From Budorcas taxicolor (lineage: Eukaryota; Chordata; Mammalia; Artiodactyla; Bovidae): a stretch of DNA of 64,000 nucleotides. The position numbers and the translations under genes were made by a program. The DNA lies in assembly GCF_023091745.1 (NCBI RefSeq), contig NC_068912.1:56944567-57008566 (forward strand), in the 5' to 3' direction. The first letter of the stretch is position 1. The number at the start of each line of letters is the position of its first letter. The notes beneath the pieces were generated by a model, which saw nothing but the letters and a program-made list of their open reading frames with translations, did no database searches and had not been told where the DNA came from. This document shows positions 1 through 11,679 of this stretch, one piece after another.

Positions 1-1352
1 GCTGAGTAGTAGTCATATTCTAGAAATATTTTGAAGGTAAAGCTAACAAGATATTTCTGAAAGATTAGATGTAGAGTGTGAGGAAAAAGAAAAGTCAAGT
101 TAACTAGCAAATGGAAGGATAGAGCTGCTATCAACTGAAATAAAGGTCAGATAAAATTATTGGGGGGTATAGGGGGGTACTGAGGCACTGAACAGAAACA
201 TCAGAAGATTCGTTTTGACCACACTGAATTTAAGTCTATTAATTGTTCAAGTGGGCAACTCAAGTACATGAATCTACACAAATCTAATGTTTAGGAAACA
301 AGTCTCAACTAGAAATACATAAGTTGTCAGCACATAGGTCACCAACTAAGGAAGAGTAAAGAGGAGTTTCAAGGACTCAGCCCTTTGGTATTCTTATGTC
401 AAAGGGGTTGAAGCGAACGCTAAAAAAGAAGCTAACACAAGAGACAGAGAAATGACCCACTGAGGGGGGAAGAAAGCCGAGAGTATGATATACTGGAAGC
501 CAAGTGAAGAAAATTGGTCAAAAGGAGGAAGTGATCAACTGTGTCAAATTCTGCTGACTGGTCAAGTAAGATGAAGATCAAAACCTGTAGGACTTAGGGA
601 AGTCACTGGTGATTGTGGCAATTAGCAACAGTGAAAATAGACAATTTTTAAGTTTTACTGCTAAGGGAAGCTGAAATATGAAACAGACATTGGCTGAGCA
701 AGAGGAGTCAAGAGAAAAATATCATTTTGTTTTTGGTTGGGAGAAATAATAGCTTGTTTACATGCTAATGAGAAGAATCCAGCAGAAAGGGAGCAAATGA
801 TGACTACAGGAGAATGAGGGAAAACTTCTGGAACCACACCTTTAAGTAGATGAGGAAACAGGATCAGGTGCACAAGTGGTCCAATAGGCAGTTAATCTAT
901 AATTAATAGGCAGAATGACAAAGTACATAAACACAGTTACTAATAGTTGGCCAGATAATTATAAATAACTGGACTATAGTGAACCATGATTATAAAGTCC
1001 ATCTATAGAAACATCTCTCAAAAGTAGTCATCTGGAGAGCAGTGTTTGAATATTTATTATTTCAATTCCACTAAGTGCCCAAAAAGCTCTTAGAAGGCTT
1101 AGAGAGGTAGAGAGACAGCCTAGTATCACTTTAATTGAAATCAACCATTTCAGTTGACTGACTACTCTATGGCACTAGATATCCTATCTGGGACTAATAA
1201 GTGAGACACCAATTAGCAATTCTAGAATAACAGCATTCCAATTAAACTGTTAAGTCCTCTAAACAGTAACTAATGTAAACTTTGCAAACAATTTTATAAC
1301 TAGAGAAATCTATCATTCTTGGGAACATTTTATAAGTATGTATGGTTTCAGG

Positions 1353-1565
1353 TGGGCTTTCCTGATGGCTCAGTGGTAAAGAAACTGCCTGCCAATTGGG
1401 AGACATAGTTTCAATGCCTGGATCGGGAAGATCCCCTGGAGAAGAAAATGGCAACCCACTCCAGTATTTTTGCTTGGGAAATCCCATGGACAGAGGAGCC
1501 CGGTAGGCTATAGCCCATGCGGTTACAAAGCGTCAGACACAACTTAGCGACTAAACAAAAAAAAA
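1353..1565 (+). repeat. Bov-tA SINE
   Basis: A tRNA-Glu-like head (GGCTCAGTGGT box A at about 1367) is followed by the Bov-A body (CAACCCACTCCAGTAT at 1453 onward) and an A-rich tail. It lies on the opposite strand to HS2ST1, inside intron 1. Confidence 0.9.
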
Positions 1566-2599
1566 CAGTGGCACTTGTAAAACCTACCAAATTCCAAAGA
1601 GATAAGTCCCAAGCTTGGCCCTGAAAGCTGGTTCTTAGTTAAGGAGAGTTTCAAGAACATAAAAGATTAACATACATTTGACCAATGAAGACAGCTACAT
1701 AATCCATTCTGAGTTACTGCCTTCATTGAAAACATTAGGTCCTAAAGCATTCGTTTATTTAGTGGTCTTACAAGCATATGAACAAAAAATATTATTTTAA
1801 ATACTTAGGTCCTATAAAAAATAAAGTTATCAACCACATAATTCTGATATTTATATAACAAAAATTTCACTGACTGTTCCATCAGTCAAAAGTAACAATA
1901 GTGTGCTCTTGACATTCAGAAATAACTACTGAGAAAAGGCAACAAATTCTGACAACCAGAGTTCTAACAGCTAAGTAACTAAGCAGTAACCTAAGCAAAT
2001 TTTCATTTTGACTCCATGTTATTTTCTATACCTCATTAGAAAAATTAAGTTTGTATAGATTTTAATACTTTTCTCAATGTAATACCCACATTAATAAGTT
2101 TGTAATATAACACCCACATTAATATTAATATGCTTGCATCCTAAATTTAACTCAAGAGTTGCATGTTGTAATAAGTTAATATTAAAAACAAAAAACACAC
2201 TCACTCCATTAAATATAAACCATTTACTGCAAATCAGTGATTCTTACCATTAAGGGGATTGTGTACTCCTTTGCAAATCTGATAAAAGATATGTATATAA
2301 TTTCAGGGAATTCATAGATGCCTTGAAGCCTATATATGAGTCCCTAAGACCAAAAGAATCTGATTAGTGGAAAATCATAATGGAGTCCAAAATTTATCCA
2401 AGAAATATGAAAACTTAATATGTGACTAAAACAAGAACTGTAACATAGAAAGGAGGGAAAAAAAGATGAATTATTAATATAATATTTGCCATAAGTGGCC
2501 ATTCACTGAGAGAAATTACAATAAACATATGATGCTTTAAAGAGCTAAACATAAACATATAAGCTGTAAAACACTAACAAAATATAGAGAATAATAACA

Positions 2600-3410
2600 T
2601 AATCTTGGTTGGGGGAAGACTCCTCAAGCAATGTAAGGCACCTACTTGCCTAAACTGAGAGATTTGACTGCATAAAATTTTTAACCTCCATACACCATAA
2701 AGTCAAGGGACAAATGACAGACCTGGAGAAAAACAGATGCAAGACAGATAAATGATTACTACATCTAACATCCTTTTTAAACCCTAAAATTGGTAAGATG
2801 AAATACTACCCAACAGACATGAAAATGAACAAGTAAATTATGTTCAACTTAATTAGAAGTCAAGGAAACATAAATTGATACAACATACCATTTCACAGCT
2901 TTAGAAAAAAATTAAAAGCTAGCAAAAATTAAAAGCTGACAATATCCTGCACTTGTGTGTATGCTGACAGTACAGAGTATTATAACCCTTGGGAAATAAA
3001 TTTTCAGGGAAGTAACAGATTTTAAAATGTTAAACTACAATATATATACATATCTTTTGTCTCAGTAATCCCTTATTAGAATTTATCCTACTGAAAATAG
3101 TACCAACAAATAAAGAATTAAATAAACTAATATAAGCATGTTTCTTGTAACACTGTTTTATAATACCAAGAAATAAAACAGTTTAAAAAAAAGCATTTAA
3201 GGGGGATAAACTGAATGTTCATTATTGACATAATGGCTTAAGAATTTATGACTCATGCATACTGTGGAATGTTATACAGCTATTAGAATGAGTAAGTCAA
3301 ATTTATATTTTTTGACCTGGAAAGATGTTCTGTGACATTAAATGAGAAAAGCAAGATGCAAAGCCAGTATTACGTATACTGTCATTCAATATTCATTGGA
3401 AAAAAAAATA
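2600..3410 (+). repeat. Old L1 (L1M-like) 3' ORF2 / 3' UTR remnant
   Basis: The stretch around 3258-3360 (a GTGGAATGTTATACAGCTAT-type motif, then GAAAGATGTTC and GAGAAAAGCAAG) matches the remembered C-terminal ORF2 and 3' UTR pattern of ancient mammalian L1 elements in sense orientation. It is too decayed to translate. The 5' edge is uncertain. Confidence 0.6.
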
Positions 3411-3889
3411 ACTCTATTATGAGACACTGGTTTTTAGGAATTCCTATTGATATACTTAATGATGTTCAAGGTTTTTTTTAAGCCATAAATGCAAAATGTA
3501 ATAAATTTGACAACACTTTAAGTCAAAATTCTGTGTGACAGATGACACAACAAAAGTTTCTGAAAAGTGAAAACTGTGTAAGTTTTTCTGATGGCAAAAT
3601 AAAAATGCTTTTATTGTTTGTGATTTTACACATACAGAAAACGACAATCTTTTTTTTCCCCCCGTAGCAAAAGTAAGCTATTTCAGTCCTTTCATTAGAT
3701 AATATAATTATGTTCATTACATGGGTGTAAACAAGCAACAGACATTACACTAACCTAATTCCTTTGTGTCAGAAATTGAATTTTCTAAGAATGATATTCA
3801 TTCTTAGCAATAAATGCAATTAAACATTGGTGCTAGTTTAAAAATTCTATTCAAACCACTACATCTTAGTGTAATGTCAATATAAAGTC

Positions 3890-4110
3890 CCATGCAGCCT
3901 GGTATAATTAAAGGGGAACTTGATTTGAAATCAGACATACCTGGGTTCCAATACTGACTTTGCCACTTATTAGGTATGTAGTCAACTTATATAACTTTTG
4001 AACTTGTTCCCGCATCTGTAAAAATGGCTTTCTATGGTGTTCTTGGAAGATCAAATAAGAACAGCAAATATGAAAGGGTCTAGTACAGAGTCTGATTGTC
4101 AAAATATGTC
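3890..4110 (+). repeat. MIR SINE remnant
   Basis: The order of motifs fits a decayed MIR in sense orientation: TACCTGGGTTCCAATACTG, TGCCACTTATTAGGTATGTA, CATCTGTAAAAATGG, then the AGATCAAATAAGA and AGTACAGAGTC tail. Confidence 0.65.
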
Positions 4111-4229
4111 TCCTTCTGTGTTCCTTTCCTAAGGAAGATTACTGACATCTGCTTTAATACAGGCCATTTCATAAGACTTTTTTTAAGTCAAAAGACTGCT
4201 GATGTGAAGCTATACATTTTATTTGTTAT

Positions 4230-4370
4230 AATTTTACATCTGGAAAAGAAGATGGCAACCACTCCAGTACTCTTGCTTGGAGCATTCCATGGACAGAAGA
4301 GTGTGGCAGGTTTACAGTCCATGGGGTCTCAAAGAGTCAAATATGACTTAGCAACTATCACTCACTCAAT
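4230..4370 (+). repeat. Bov-A SINE fragment
   Basis: A Bov-A monomer body without tRNA head: AAGATGGCAACCACTCCAGT through CATGGGGTCTCAAAGAGTC and TGACTTAGCAACTA. It is more diverged than the next copy 40 bp downstream. Confidence 0.8.
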
Positions 4371-4409
4371 TCCACATCTCTGTTATTAGCTCCTTCTAGC
4401 TTTTTGTAC

Positions 4410-4542
4410 ATTGGAGAAGGAAATGGCAACCCACTCCAGTATTCTTGCCTGGAGAATCCCAGGGACAGAAGAGCCTTACTGGGCTGCCGTCTATGGGGTC
4501 ACACAGAGTTGGACACGACTGAAGCGACTTAGCAGCAGCAGC
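4410..4542 (+). repeat. Bov-A monomer with (AGC)n end
   Basis: Starts at TTGGAGAAGGAAATGGCAAC and ends GACTTAGCAGCAGCAGC. It is flanked by an apparent target-site duplication with one mismatch: AGCTTTTTGTAC at 4398-4409 and AGCTTTTTCTAC at 4543-4554. Confidence 0.85.
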
Positions 4543-6468
4543 AGCTTTTTCTACGAGGCTCCTTTTCAAGAATTATTTCATTTATTCCATATTTACTATT
4601 TCTAACAAAATGTAAGAGTTTCTTTCTTGTAAAAAGTCTTAAACATGTTATCTACCGAGCCACTACCTCTGGCTTCCTACATTTTAAAAATCATTCAGGT
4701 TGTGCCTATAGAAAACAATTTAAATTATTATGGGAAAAAATGTTAGACAAGGAAGGAAAATTAAAATTTGAAGTTATCCCAACCCAGCATAATATGTATA
4801 AGAAATTCAAAGAGCAATACAACAAAGAATAAATATAAATTTTAATTTAATATAACTTTCAACTTTCTTGAGGAGGAGTCTTTTCTTTCTGTAAAGCTGG
4901 ATCATTAACCAGACTAGAATATGACCATGAATGCTGCTAATCAGGTACAAACAAAAAGAGTATATTGGCCAACCTTGAAAATTTTAAGTGAATATTTTTC
5001 CATCGTATACTATACATATTAATAAAATCATAGAAAATAAATTTGGTATCTGTTCAAAACTATACAGGGCAAGTTTTACCTTAGAGTTGAAGAGTGGAAT
5101 TATCCCTATCTTCAAATTTATTTGCACTTGTTAATTTATTTGATGTTCTTTGATAAACTGCACTTTAAAATTGTCTCCAGTGCTTTTTTCAAAGTATCAA
5201 AATTGCAAATGGCTAGCTACTATTTGTAATATTACACTTATTTTGATAGATTTTTCCAAAACATTAATCATCACAGCAGCATACGTTACTTCTGAGTCTA
5301 AATTATAAAGCTCCTATTTTATCCTTTGCATTTCGAAACTTATTTTAAAGGATGCGGCAGTTAAAGTGTATAAAGTACACTTACTAAACATTATTTTCCA
5401 CATCCAAATTACAATCTCTTGGGCTGATTTTTAAGTGCCATGTACATTTTAAAATCAAAATGTACTGCTGACATTCTTTTAACACTCCCTCCCCATTCAC
5501 TCTTCCCAAATGCCACAGTTCCTTACTGATCTGGAAAGTACTTATCTGTGCATTCGTCTGGTCTTTCACAACAGCACACTCCCAACATTTTGTACTTCAG
5601 ATCACTCCCCCAATTAAAGTAACAACTGTTAACTCTTTAAGGTACTTAGCCATACGGTAAACTTGCTGCACTCTTCCTTTCGTAACTTTAAATCTCATTA
5701 TAGCAATTCCCCCTCAACGTTTCCTCCCCTTCTAAATTCACTACACCAACATTGCCGGGAAGCAACATGCACATACAACTCCTTCCTTAAGCTCAAAATA
5801 CCAGTTTAGCGCCGCTAAAAAAGAATTTAAATGCCTGGTTACCTCGTTTCAGAACCTCTTGGGAGCTTTTTATTTGCTTTCCTGTCCTACCTGGACAGTC
5901 TATTTCTCTCGTCAGTTGCGCGGTCCCTTGCTGCCCCCAGCACGAGTGCAACTCACTACAATGTATTTCTTTTACACACCATCATTCCAGTATCTCCCCT
6001 CCATTTCAGCCCATCTGTCCCTTCGCGAACCTCCCCATTCCCAAAAGATTCAGTATCCAGGTGCCCACATCTCAAATTAGAAAACCCCTTGCCTGACACT
6101 GCTGGAGCTTTCAGTATGACTTCCAAGAGAACAGGCAAGCCTGACCGTTACGGTCTCCTCCAACTGTCAGTACTGACTCCCCAACGAATTCGATATTCTC
6201 TTGCTTTCTCCCCGTGAAATGCCTAGTTCAGGGTATCCCTTTGGCTCGGGAAAGTCCAACCTTGCAACCTCTGCCCCTTGACCTCGTGAGCCCAGCATAC
6301 CACCCAAGCTTAATTCACACCAAATGAATTCGGCTTGTGTTCTCTTTCAGCCTCCAGCCTCCAAGCCAGATATCAGGTTAGATAAACGCCCACTTGCTCG
6401 GCTTGCAGTGCCTCCCCAGCCTGGCCCCTTCCACACACCACTCAGCCCGGAGTGACCTGGCTCCTCAC

Positions 6469-6592
6469 CTAGCTTCGACCGGGACTCCTCCAGTTTCTGG
6501 ATCTGGTTCTCCAAGAAGAGCATCGCCACCGCGAAGGCCACCACCGCCAGCAGCTGCAACTTGGGCGGCATCATAATCCTGAGGAGCCCCAT
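6469..6592 (-). CDS. HS2ST1: HS2ST1 coding exon 1 (heparan sulfate 2-O-sulfotransferase 1)
   Basis: This exon encodes the first 41 residues plus one base of codon 42, beginning MGLLRIMMPPKLQLLAVVAF. HS2ST1 is a Golgi type II membrane enzyme that transfers sulfate from PAPS to the 2-O position of iduronic (and some glucuronic) acid in heparan sulfate. Visible here are a short cytosolic tail, a hydrophobic signal-anchor at about residues 11-28, and the start of the stem (ENQIQKLEESRSKL), which looks coiled-coil-like. The exon ends CTAG|GTGAG, a consensus donor in phase 1, which agrees with the known protein continuing with Glu. The catalytic domain lies in exons outside the window. The start is chosen because the residues match the known mammalian N-terminus as I recall it. 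The gene is divergent from SELENOF across a CpG island. Identification is very secure; only this exon is present. Confidence 0.97.
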
Positions 6593-7700
6593 GAAACCCG
6601 CTGCTCGGGATCAAGACATACCGCGGGGGGCGGGGATCGGGGTCCCGGGGGCGAGGGAGACGCCGGGAGGAGCCCACGGAGCCGGGAGAAAGGCAAGAAG
6701 AGCGCGACAGCGAGAGAACCACCGCAGCGACCCCCCTTCTCGCGTCCCCAGTCCCCCGCCCCCAGGCGCCAGCAGCAACACCGCCGGTGCCCGCTTCTCC
6801 TCGACCGACTCCACGGCCGACTCCCTCCAAAAGCCCGTGCAGCAAACACAGAGCGAAGCAGCTGCCGGGCTCTCGCCTCCTTCTACTGCCTCAGTCCCCG
6901 ACCCCCGCGCCCGCCTGCCTAACCGCCTCCTTCTCTTCCTTCCTTCCCTCCCTCCTTCGCTCGCGGCCGCGCGCTTCTCCGCCAGCGCTGCGGCTGCGGC
7001 TGCGCCGCCCTCGGCCCCGCCCCTTACCCATCCCTCTCCGCCTCCACGCGCACGCCTCCACGTACGCTGCTCGGCAACCAGAGGCTCCGCCCTCTACTCC
7101 CTTTCGGTTGAGCTTATTGGCCCGAAGAACTCCAGCGCTTCGCTCTTGGTGCGTGTCACGGTTGGTTTCTTTTGCCGTAGGTGTCAACCAAATCGGCATT
7201 CGATTGGGTTAACTTGGAGAAGGAGGCAGGCCGAAACTGGCGAAGGCGGGGCTTCTTGACTGCTTAAGGAAATGTGAATGAAAAGGAGCCCGGGAAGCAC
7301 AGATTTGAGGAGTTTAGGGAGATGCCTGATGTGAGTTATCGAAAGGACCCAGTGACTTCATATTTACATCAAGTGTAAAGTTTTTGCTCACCTTTAAGCT
7401 TACATATGCCCGTAGTTAATGCCCGTCTCCTCAGAATAAGAGACTTGATGGCAGCGGCCTTTAGCTGCCTGTTTTGGATCAGGCACTGGAGTAGACGCCC
7501 CTAGCAGAGGGGTCTTCTGGGCAGCCGGAGACCTACGGAAGATGGCAGAGATGGCGGGCCGGCCGGATGGATGGCTTGGCCCGGCGTTTGGGCTGCGACT
7601 GCTGCTGGCGACCGTGCTTCAAACGGTGAGTGGAGGTCACCTCTGCTGCAGCCCCAGGGCGAGCGACAGGGATTGCGCTAAGGAAGACGGAATATTCAGT
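6480..7700. promoter_or_regulatory. Bidirectional CpG-island promoter HS2ST1 / SELENOF
   Basis: This G+C- and CpG-rich block covers the 950 bp between the HS2ST1 ATG (6592, minus) and the SELENOF ATG (7542, plus), plus both first exons. No TATA box is seen. Two CCAAT boxes occur in reverse orientation relative to SELENOF (ATTGG at 7116-7120 and 7203-7207). A GC-box-like CCCCGCCCC lies near 7016, and a NotI-type GCGGCCGC at about 6963. The densest CpG part is about 6600-7070, the HS2ST1 side; 7090-7260 carries the CCAAT boxes. The SELENOF 5' UTR probably lies in about 7440-7541, where the base composition is more ordinary. Exact transcription starts cannot be read from sequence alone. Confidence 0.85.
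7542..7625 (+). CDS. SELENOF: SELENOF coding exon 1 (signal peptide)
   Basis: Encodes residues 1-28 of the 15-kDa selenoprotein, an ER-lumen protein with a thioredoxin-like fold that binds UGGT and takes part in glycoprotein quality control. This exon is nearly all signal peptide: a short N-region (MAEMAGRPDGWLGPAF) then the hydrophobic core LRLLLATVLQT. Cleavage is expected a few residues into exon 2. The ATG at 7542 has A at -3 and G at +4, a strong context; a second in-frame ATG three codons later (7551) is also in good context, so some initiation there would change little. The exon ends ACG|GTGAGT, a consensus donor in phase 0. It is head-to-head with HS2ST1. Confidence 0.97.
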
Positions 7701-8967
7701 CGCTTTTGGGAAACACAGCTGAAACGGGTGGGCTCCCCCAGCGGTTGCTGCTGCTGGCGTGCGACGTGGCTTTATTCCGCGTTTGAAGATTATCTTTCCC
7801 CGCCCTGGGTTTCTAGCAGTTCCTTTTTCTGACCTGAGACTTTCTTGAATACAGTCTGTAAGACACACCGTAAAAGCGAGGGGTGAGGGGCGGGAAAGGC
7901 ACTAAGTTTTGCAAAGAAATGAAGATTGTTTTTAAATTGGCAGAAATGCAAGGAACCGTCGTCCTTATGACAAAGCTTCCTTTCAAGTCTTAGAGGAAAG
8001 CCCTCAAGTCTTTGGTCCAGGGTACACTTCCTTTTTACTTCTTTCTGTCATTTGTTTGTGGTCCCTGTAAGTCACTCTTAGTCTTTTACCTCTGTTCTCT
8101 GGCACTCACAGGCCGCTGGGTACACCTCAGTATCATTTGTGGTTTTTAAACAACTCTGTTGCAATAAAAGGAACTACGCCATACTAAAACATAATTTATT
8201 CTTGAAATTGATTTTCTAAAATGATAGCTTTCATCTCGCTTAAAATCGATCGTTGTCTAACCAAGTTTTTTTTTTTTTTTTCGTTTTTATCCATTAACAG
8301 AAGAGATAGCTTCTTTATATTTGAATGGGAAGAGGCTAGTTTCGACTTATATTCCTGTTCACTCACTAACGACTTATTATAAGTTTTTAGTTCGTTCAAC
8401 TGTGAATAATAAAACTTTTTAATAGGCATCATACTTGGAGTTTTTACAGGTGTCTTTTATCAGCCTAATTTTTCAAGTGTTCTCTGTATTGAGTCTGCTG
8501 AGTATTCTCCTAGAAATCTGGTTTGATTAATTTATTCAAGGTTTGGAGGATTGAGGGTCTATATGGAAGGCCTCCACAAACACGTGGGCTTTTCTTTCAT
8601 TAAGGCGTTTAAAGATCTTGCCTGTTTACTTTTACAGCCTTACATAAAAGGTGGATTCTTCTCCTTAACTTTATAATACTTCATTCAGTCATTTGGTGCC
8701 TTAGAAATTATTGGAAGACCCCTATCTAAACTTTGTACTCAAGAATTTTTTGTCAGTCTTCGATAATTTGTATTCACCACCACGAAAAGATAAAGAGTAA
8801 CATTTCAAGTTGACTTCTTCCAATCTCATTATCTCTTTAACTGTTTGATTATCTGTGGCTGTGTAAGCACCCCCTATAGTGGCTTAAAATAATGATTTCT
8901 CATGATTCTATGTGTCTGTTGAGCAGTTTCTGTTGTTGATTTCCTTTAGTCTCATTTATACCTTCGC

Positions 8968-9167
8968 TGGTGCCTTTCGCGTCTGTGTACAATGTGGGAA
9001 ACCTGGGTTCAGTCCCTGGGTCGTGGGTTGGGAAGATTACCTGGAGAAGAAAGTAGCAACCCACTCCAGTACTCTTGCCTAGAAAATCCCATGGACGGAG
9101 GAGCCTGGTGCAGGCTACTGTCCATGGAGTCACAAAGAGTCAGACACAACTGAGGGACTTCACTTTC
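8968..9167 (+). repeat. Bov-tA SINE
   Basis: A degraded tRNA-like head (box B region AACCTGGGTTCAGTCCCTGG at 9000 onward) is followed by a Bov-A body ending GACACAACTGAGGGACTTCAC. It seems inserted into an older repeat that starts near 8850. Confidence 0.85.
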
Positions 9168-9169
9168 TT

Positions 9170-9300
9170 TTCTAAGGTAAGGATAATACCTCCTCTTTCA
9201 TAGGAGGATAAGATTAAATGAAATAATGATGTGAAGTGTTTAGCAACACTTTACAAAGTATCTGGTGCCTTGTAAGAGCTTGTCATTATGGCTTGTCATA
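9170..9300 (+). repeat. MIR SINE 3' part
   Basis: AAGGATAATACCTCCTCTTT, then GATTAAATGAAATAATG and AAAGTATCTGGTGCC, fits the 3' half of MIR in sense orientation. Confidence 0.55.
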
Positions 9301-9717
9301 ATGTTTCTGATACTTATTTTCTTGGGGCTAATCTGTAAACCCATGTATTTACTTTTATCTCAGATTTGAGTCTTTTCAGAATTACTATGTGAGAACCCTG
9401 TGAGTTTTCTGAGTAAAGAGACAACTAATCATGTGAATGTGTAAGTGTAGTAAAATGTATAGCAATACCAGACTTTTGCCCAAAGGGGTAATGTTGCATT
9501 ATAGTTATTACAGTTTCTCCACCAACAACCCTCATGTTTTTAAAGAACTCAATAACACCAGAAAAATAAATGAATAACGCATAGTCTCTCAGCCTGTCAA
9601 TCCTACTTAAAATTGGAGAAAGTTGTAAACTGTTAAGTAGTTACCCAGTCAGGGTTATCCCACCCAGTCCTTAAAATCCATGTCTTTCTTACAAGAGTGG
9701 CTAATTATAAAATTTAG

Positions 9718-9846
9718 TGGAATTCCCTGGTTATCCAGGCCTCCGTGCTTTCACTGCCAAGGGCGCGGTTCAGTCCTTGGTTGGAGAACTAAGATTCCAT
9801 AAGCACTGTGGCAGAGCCAAAAATAGTAATAATAACAGTAAAACAA
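9718..9846 (+). repeat. CHR-2-type tRNA SINE
   Basis: Reads GGAATTCCCTGGTTATCCAG, a GGTTCAGTCCTTGGTTGGAG box B area, then AACTAAGATTCCATAAGC and AGAGCCAAAAATA. This is the cetacean-hippo-ruminant SINE pattern with an A-rich tail. Confidence 0.8.
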
Positions 9847-10159
9847 AAAATAAAATGTAATATTTGACCTTACTGTGTACATTTAAATGCTATTCAGTTA
9901 GTTTTATGTAATAAAAAGATGGGTGGGTGTAATTTGTAGTTGAACTCTCCTCTATTATTTAGCATTTTGTCATAAAGTGCTTTAAAATATGTTCTGATGT
10001 TCTTATTTGAGTCAAAGCCTCAAGTCTGCAAAAAATGAATTATGGTAGGAAAAAAGATTCATTCATGAAATTGACGATACCTTCTATCTCCCCTACACTT
10101 ATCTCTAACCCATGTCTATTATAATGATTTAAATATAGAGTGTTTTTGTTTTCACAGTG

Positions 10160-10580
10160 GAAGGAATCATTCTAACATTTATTAAGTACTCACTGTGTAC
10201 TGGACAGGATACTACATGCTTTCTGTACTTTTTCTCCTTTAATCCTCCAAACTCTGTGCAGTGAAGTGAAGTCGCTGAGTCGTATCCGACTCTTTGCAAC
10301 CCTGTGGATTGTAGCCCACCGGGCTCCTCCATCCATGGGGTTCTCCAGGCAAGAATACTGGAGTGGGTTGCCATTTCCTTCTCCAGGGGATCTTCCCGAC
10401 CCAGGAATCGAACCCACATCTCCCGCATTGCAGGCAGACGCTTTAACCTCTGAGCCGCCAGGGAAGCCAAACTCTGTGAAGTGAAGTAAGTGGTAATTAT
10501 TCCTGTTCAGGAGTAAGGTTGCTCTGAGTTGGTATTTGAATCAGGATGTCATCAGACTCAAATACGTTTCACATGTTCAC
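10160..10580 (-). repeat. MIR SINE split by a Bov-tA
   Basis: Left part 10165-10248 (ATTAAGTACTCACTGTGTAC, CTCCTTTAATCCTCC) and right part 10479-10570 (AAGGTTGC, ATTTGAATCAGGATGTC) together form one antisense MIR. It is interrupted by the SINE at 10259-10468. Confidence 0.55.
10259..10468 (-). repeat. Bov-tA SINE with target-site duplication
   Basis: Complete antisense Bov-tA: the tail side starts AGTGAAGTGAAGTCGC, and the tRNA head ends CTGAGCCGCCAGGGAAGCC. The duplicated target AAACTCTGTG is present at 10249-10258 and 10469-10478, which fixes the ends and shows insertion into the MIR. Confidence 0.95.
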
Positions 10581-10889
10581 TCTACCTGTCAGTAGGTGCT
10601 CAGTCAATGCCAGAATAAAACCAAGGATTACGATCCCATGAGTTTTCATTAGAGATGCTTGTTTTGTAAAACATGCTTTGGTAACAGTTTCTTACATTTG
10701 TTTAGCAGTTCACTGTTTCATAGTGATTTCGCTTTTATTGCCTGTTTTAGTTACCATGGCTACAAAACAGCTCACCTGTTTATTTTAACCCAGATTCTTT
10801 GGGTTAACAATTCAGACAGGCACGACAGCGTGACCGTGTGTTCCACGGTGTCTCAGACCTCAGCCTGAGACTAAAGAGTAAAGTGTGAA

Positions 10890-11220
10890 GGCTTTTTACT
10901 CACACATCTAGTAGTTGATGCTCTTTGTCAGCTGGAGGCCTCAGCTGTTCTCTGCATGGGCCTCTCCACATTCTCTCTGTAGTTTAGGCTATCTTACAAG
11001 CATGGTGGCTAAAAGGTGAGTATTTTAGAGAAACAGAGACACGGCACCTGCAAGCCCTAATCAAGCAGAGATGGCTTCCTTTTTTATGGCCTACCTTCAG
11101 AAATCACATAATTTATCACTTCTTGACACTGTGTTTGTCAGAATAGTCACAAGCCCCTGCCAGTCACATTTGGGATGATGTATATATTTTGGTGTGGCCA
11201 TCTTTGGAGAAATAGAAATT
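10890..11220. repeat. Ancient interspersed repeat, family not assigned
   Basis: Phrases such as CAGCTGTTCTCTGCATGGGC, CTCTCCACATTCTC, AAGCATGGTGGCT, TTTTTATGGCCTACC and TGTGGCCATCTTTGGA resemble a common mammalian repeat that I recognise but cannot name with certainty. Confidence 0.4.
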
Positions 11221-11519
11221 AACCTGTGAAATAGATCAAGCAGATCACTTTACAAGTAAATAAACTGTATTCAAAGTATTAGTATAGGAGCAAGGGTCTT
11301 AGGTCCCTCTGGCTAGACTGGTACACTTGATCTATTTTGATACATTATGATATATACTGTCCCCTGTTACTTACATAAGGTAAAGGATGTTTGTATAAGG
11401 TATCAAATTAGGATGTTGACTTAATTTAAGGCCAGTGGGATGATTAGCATTTTGGAGGAGTATGCCAGCAATAGTTAAAGTTTTTTTTACAATGAGATAT
11501 GCCATTTGGTTTTATCAAC

Positions 11520-11665
11520 TTGTTTAGTTAGCTGGTGGGCCAAATCCAGCAATCCTTGTTTTTGTAAGTGAGGTTTTATTGGAACACAGACACACATTCA
11601 TTTATTACTGTCTGTGACTGATTTTGTGCTACAGTAGCTGAGTTGAGTAGTTCTAACAGAAACTA
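11520..11665 (+). repeat. Old DNA-transposon-like repeat, copy 1 of 3
   Basis: Contains GGGCCAAATCCAGCAATCC, GGTTTTATTGGAACACAGAC and GTGCTACAGTAGCTGAGTTG. The same family occurs at about 29167-29380 (antisense) and 56340-56545 (sense). The pattern is a very common eutherian repeat; I do not assign a family name. Confidence 0.6.
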
Positions 11666-11679
11666 TATAGCCACCCAAG

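Larger units (their letters stand above)
1..6468 (-). other. HS2ST1: HS2ST1 intron 1 (5' part, runs off the window)
   Basis: This is the non-coding stretch downstream of the HS2ST1 exon 1 donor site (GT on the minus strand, plus-strand 6467-6468). No acceptor or second exon was recognised before base 1, so the intron continues beyond the window. It contains an old L1 remnant, a MIR and several Bov-A/Bov-tA SINEs, listed separately. The rest (1-1350, 1566-2590, 3411-3880, 4560-6350) is AT-rich unique-looking sequence in which I see nothing codable; the short ORFs lack any recognisable protein. Confidence 0.85.

Noticed and set aside
6561..7259. 232-codon plus-strand ORF across the CpG island
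   Set aside because: It lies antisense to HS2ST1 exon 1 and its leader; the low-complexity Ala/Pro/Arg/Ser content is what GC-rich DNA gives by chance.
10266..10484. tRNA gene suggested by box A/B-like motifs
   Set aside because: The motifs belong to the tRNA-derived head of Bov-tA SINEs and do not fold as an intact tRNA.
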